Position numbers and translations under genes: made by a program. From an uncultured Microbacterium sp. (GTDB lineage: Bacteria; Actinomycetota; Actinomycetes; Actinomycetales; Microbacteriaceae), in NCBI GenBank assembly GCA_947647645.1, contig CANSLE010000114.1:1-7535 (forward strand): DNA of 7,535 nt, read 5' to 3'. How positions within the stretch are numbered: position 1 is the first letter of the stretch; every line of letters starts with the position of its first letter. Shown piece after piece: positions 5,533-7,535 of the stretch. Under the pieces are notes generated by a model, which saw only the letters and a list, made by a program, of their open reading frames with translations, was not told the origin of the DNA and ran no database searches.

Positions 5533-5571
5533 GAGGGGCTTGACAGCCTCCGGCGGCGGTGTCAACCCCTC
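5533..5571. terminator. Long hairpin downstream of the desaturase gene
   Basis: GAGGGGCTTGACA (5533-5545) pairs with TGTCAACCCCTC (5560-5571): 12 base pairs with one bulged C (5539) and a 14-base GC-rich loop. It lies about 58 bases past the desaturase stop and upstream of the 91-aa gene on the same strand, where it could end the desaturase transcript. No T-run on either strand. Both arms contain TTGACA, but no -10 follows at 16-18 bases in either direction. Confidence 0.45.
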
Positions 5572-5605
5572 ATGCGCGTCGCGAAGCGCAACGCCTGACC
5601 CGACC

Positions 5606-5623
5606 CGCGGCGGCACCGCCGCG
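5606..5623. terminator. Short GC hairpin just past the desaturase stop
   Basis: CGCGGCGG (5606-5613) and CCGCCGCG (5616-5623) are perfectly complementary; with the innermost pair open, the stem is 7 bp with a four-base loop. It starts five bases after the desaturase stop codon. No T-run. It may protect or end the mRNA, but all-GC inverted repeats are frequent in such DNA. Confidence 0.3.
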
Positions 5624-5628
5624 CGGAC

Positions 5629-6735
5629 TCACGCGCGGCGGTAGCCCGCCACCATGGGGCAGTCGAACGGATCGCGTGCGGCGAGTCCGACACGGTTGAG
5701 GTAGTCGATGACGATGCCGTACGAGCGCCACACGCTCGTCTCCGTGTACGGGATGCCGGCGCCCTTGCAGTAGTCGCGCACGACGGCGCGGGCACGCGAG
5801 AGGTGCGGACGGGCCATGCTCGGGAACAGATGGTGCTCGACCTGGTGGTTGAGACCGCCGAACATCCAGGTGGCCCACCAACCGCCCGTGAGGTTGCGGG
5901 ACGTGCGTACCTGCTTGGTGAAGAAGTCCAGTCGCGCGTTCGCGTCGACGACGGGCATGCCCTTGTGGTTCGGCGCGAACGAGGCACCCATGTACACGCC
6001 GAACACGGCGAGCTGCACGCCGAGGAAGGCGAACGCCATCCCGAGCGGCAGCAGCAGGAAGACGGGCACGATGACGATCGCGAGCCGCGTCGTGATGAGC
6101 ACCAGCTCAAGGCCGCGCTTTTTCACCGGCTGACGCGACAGGAGGTGGCGGATGCCGTGCGCGTGCAGGTTGAGCCCCTCCAGCATCAGCAGGGGGAAGA
6201 AGAACCAGCCCTGCCTGCGGGTGATGAACCGACGGATGCCGCGCGCCTGGACGGCATCCTCGACGAGGAACGAGATCGTGTCGACCTCGATGTCGGGGTC
6301 CTTGCCCACACGGTTGGGGTTGGCGTGGTGGCGGGAGTGCTTCGAGTCCCACCACGAGTAGCTGATGCCGACCACGCCGGCGGCGAGGATGCGCGCAAGG
6401 CGGTCGTTGGCCGGGCCGGAGGCGAGGATCTGCCGGTGCGCCGCCTCGTGGGCGAGGAACGCGACCTGCGTCAGCACGATCCCGAGCGCGGCCGCGATCA
6501 GGAGCTGGAACCAGCTCTGACCGAGCAGGACGAAGCCGGCGATGCAGCCGCCGAGACAGAGGGCGAGCGCCGAGCCGACGAGCGCATAGAACACCGGCGC
6601 CCGTTGCAGCAGACCGAGCTCCTTCACCACCTGCGAGACCTGCGTGTACGAGCGCGCGACCGGGGGGACCGTCTCCGAGGTCGCGTACGTCTGTCGGATC
6701 GGACCAAGAGTGGATGCGGGGGTGAGTGTGGCCAT
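5629..6735 (-). CDS. Membrane fatty acid desaturase (front-end type third box)
   Basis: 368-aa integral-membrane di-iron desaturase that introduces a double bond into fatty acyl chains of lipids or CoA/ACP esters. The three histidine boxes are intact: HEAAH (96-100), HSRHH (133-137) and HQVEHH (297-302, followed by LFP). Q in the third box is typical of front-end desaturases and of mycobacterial DesA3-like enzymes; there is no fused cytochrome b5 domain, so electrons must come from a separate ferredoxin or reductase, which is not encoded here. Hydrophobic stretches lie near 48-71, 77-95, 177-187 and 211-253. The ATG at 6735 has GGAG six bases upstream; the longer frame from 6762 adds nine unlikely residues. 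Divergent from the ROK gene. Likely role is membrane fluidity, for example in the cold; the regiospecificity cannot be read off. Confidence 0.93.
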   Translation of the reverse strand: MATLTPASTLGPIRQTYATSETVPPVARSYTQVSQVVKELGLLQRAPVFYALVGSALALCLGGCIAGFVLLGQSWFQLLIAAALGIVLTQVAFLAHEAAHRQILASGPANDRLARILAAGVVGISYSWWDSKHSRHHANPNRVGKDPDIEVDTISFLVEDAVQARGIRRFITRRQGWFFFPLLMLEGLNLHAHGIRHLLSRQPVKKRGLELVLITTRLAIVIVPVFLLLPLGMAFAFLGVQLAVFGVYMGASFAPNHKGMPVVDANARLDFFTKQVRTSRNLTGGWWATWMFGGLNHQVEHHLFPSMARPHLSRARAVVRDYCKGAGIPYTETSVWRSYGIVIDYLNRVGLAARDPFDCPMVAGYRRA

Positions 6736-6896
6736 GACCGGCTCCGTTGATCGGCGGTCCATCGTGGGACACGATGCCCGGTGGGCGAAGCCAAAGGCGG
6801 ATGCCGATCGCTGGTGCCGACACTACGCTTACGTCTATACGGCCCCCGGCATACTCCCGGCCCACACCCCCCCCACACACTCCTCAAGGATGCGGC
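6736..6896. promoter_or_regulatory. Divergent promoter region between desaturase and ROK gene
   Basis: 161 bp that must carry both promoters. Weak -10 candidates are TATAGA (6839-6834) and TAGTGT (6825-6820) for the desaturase and CATACT (6850-6855) for the ROK gene, none with a good -35. AAGGA (6886-6890) is the ROK ribosome-binding site. The region also holds the C-tract listed separately. Confidence 0.45.
6843..6874 (-). other. G-rich tract with quadruplex pattern and 8-base homopolymer
   Basis: On the minus strand there are G-runs of 8 (6874-6867), 3 (6863-6861), 3 (6858-6856) and 5 (6847-6843), with connecting loops of 3, 2 and 8 bases. The core 6856-6874 alone fits G3+N1-7 four times if the 8-G run is split. 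It lies 22-54 bases before the ROK start codon, on that gene's template strand. Confidence 0.5.
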
Positions 6897-7535
6897 ATGA
6901 CACTGGCATTGGCGATCGACCTCGGCGGCACGAAGATCGAGGCGGCGCTCGTCGACGCCGACGGTGTCCTCGTGGGGGGCTCGCGCCGCCGCACGCCGAC
7001 CGGCGCGGACGCCGCGAGTGACGTCTCGGTGCTCGCGCGCGCCCTCGCTGAGGTGATCGCGGGATGCCGCGAGCACCCGCGCTGGGGCGAGGTCACCGCG
7101 GCGGGGATCGGCGCCGCGGGCCCCATCGACATCGTGGCGGGCACGATCGCGCCGATCAACCTCCCGGCGGCGCACGGCTTCCGCATCGTCGAGGCGGTCC
7201 GCGCGGCGAGCGGCCTCGACGCGGTCACGCTGCGGTTGGACGGGACGTGCATCGCTCTCGCCGAGGCGTGGTTGGGCGCGGCGCGCGGTGTGCGCAACGC
7301 CATCGTCTTCGTGGTCTCCACCGGCGTCGGGGGCGGCATCGTGTCGGACGGGCGGCTCGTGGCGGGCGGCTCCGGCAACGCCGGTCACCTCGGCCAGATG
7401 CTCGTGGCCGACATCGAGGGCGACCCCGCGGCATCCACCCTCGAACAGCGCGCCTCAGGCCCGCACACGGTCGCGTGGGCGCGCGCCCAGGGCTGGACCG
7501 GAACGACCGGCGAGGACCTCGCCGCGGCGTGCCGC
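6897..7535 (+). CDS. ROK-family sugar kinase with divergent sugar and zinc motifs (3' end beyond window)
   Basis: 213 residues visible of about 300. It begins directly with the phosphate-binding loop DLGGTK (8-13) and has no N-terminal helix-turn-helix, so it should be a kinase that phosphorylates a hexose or amino sugar with ATP, not a ROK repressor. The likely catalytic Asp is D115 in LDGTCIALAE (family usually NDANAAALAE), and STGVGGGIV (141-149) is the second glycine-rich motif. Where glucokinases have ExGH, this protein has HLGQ (164-167); NanK-like kinases also have H first, but usually keep the final H. The CxCGxxGC zinc motif that normally follows is absent: the matching stretch EGDPAASTLEQRASG has no cysteine. 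AAGGA lies six bases before the ATG. Divergent from the desaturase. Substrate uncertain. Confidence 0.88.
   Translation, partial: MTLALAIDLGGTKIEAALVDADGVLVGGSRRRTPTGADAASDVSVLARALAEVIAGCREHPRWGEVTAAGIGAAGPIDIVAGTIAPINLPAAHGFRIVEAVRAASGLDAVTLRLDGTCIALAEAWLGAARGVRNAIVFVVSTGVGGGIVSDGRLVAGGSGNAGHLGQMLVADIEGDPAASTLEQRASGPHTVAWARAQGWTGTTGEDLAAACR

Larger units (their letters stand above)
5460..5628. other. 169-bp intergenic gap between desaturase and 91-aa gene
   Basis: Holds the two hairpins listed separately and the ribosome-binding site of the 91-aa gene. I see no ORF with coding character here and no convincing -35/-10 pair for the 91-aa gene; TACTGA near 5504-5509 on the minus strand is the best weak -10 candidate. 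Confidence 0.5.

Noticed and set aside
4800..5543. 247-aa plus-strand frame opposite the small minus-strand genes
   Set aside because: Composition is Arg/Asp/Val/Ala-rich shadow sequence with no motif; it crosses two genes with good start signals and the intergenic hairpin.
5803..6750. 315-aa plus-strand frame opposite the desaturase
   Set aside because: Antisense shadow rich in Arg, Glu and His; the minus strand carries all three desaturase histidine boxes.
6624..7388. Minus-strand frames opposite the ROK gene (6624-7388 and 6884-7378)
   Set aside because: Shadow composition, and the plus strand encodes unmistakable ROK motifs from a start with a proper ribosome-binding site.
6897..7535. 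ROK-family transcriptional repressor
   Set aside because: The DLGGTK loop begins at residue 8, leaving no room for the N-terminal helix-turn-helix of ROK repressors.

Overview
The window is high-GC DNA (GC-rich third codon positions, GTG starts, likely leaderless starts) from an actinobacterium. The short gene families and the gene style point to Microbacteriaceae, probably Microbacterium or a close relative; this is a judgement from protein recognition, not a database match. I see no tRNA, rRNA, CRISPR array, insertion sequence or phage gene.

Left part (1-4002): a carbohydrate-uptake locus. On the minus strand, reading right to left, come a lipoprotein sugar-binding protein, a MalF-type permease and a MalG-type permease that runs off the left edge. 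A perfect 12-bp hairpin sits between the binding-protein gene and the first permease gene. Divergent from them is a DeoR-family repressor. The 178-bp shared control region holds a near-consensus promoter for the transporter, an exact 13-bp repeat spaced 52 bp apart, and four copies of GCGGAT/ATCCGC arranged as two inverted repeats. The simplest reading is a local repressor that senses a phosphorylated sugar and controls the transporter and itself. No ABC ATPase is visible; it may lie beyond the left edge or be a shared MsiK-type ATPase encoded elsewhere.

Middle part (4003-5628): four small genes of unknown function. Two are paralogues of a short family I recognise from Microbacteriaceae (DUF7882-like, sometimes labelled ATP-dependent DNA ligase without support). 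They point towards each other, and both seem to start translation at a GTG six bases after a -10 hexamer, i.e. on leaderless mRNAs. A 98-aa and a 91-aa hypothetical lie between and beside them on the minus strand. The gap 5460-5628 holds two hairpins that probably end desaturase transcription.

Right part (5629-7535): a membrane fatty acid desaturase with all three histidine boxes, and a divergent ROK-family sugar kinase cut by the right edge. The kinase keeps the catalytic Asp but lacks the usual zinc-binding cysteines and has an altered sugar-binding motif. The 161-bp gap between them contains an 8-C tract within a G-quadruplex-capable sequence.

Most of the window is ordinary accessory metabolism. 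The places most worth a second look are the repressor control region, the paralogous leaderless small genes and the unusual ROK kinase.
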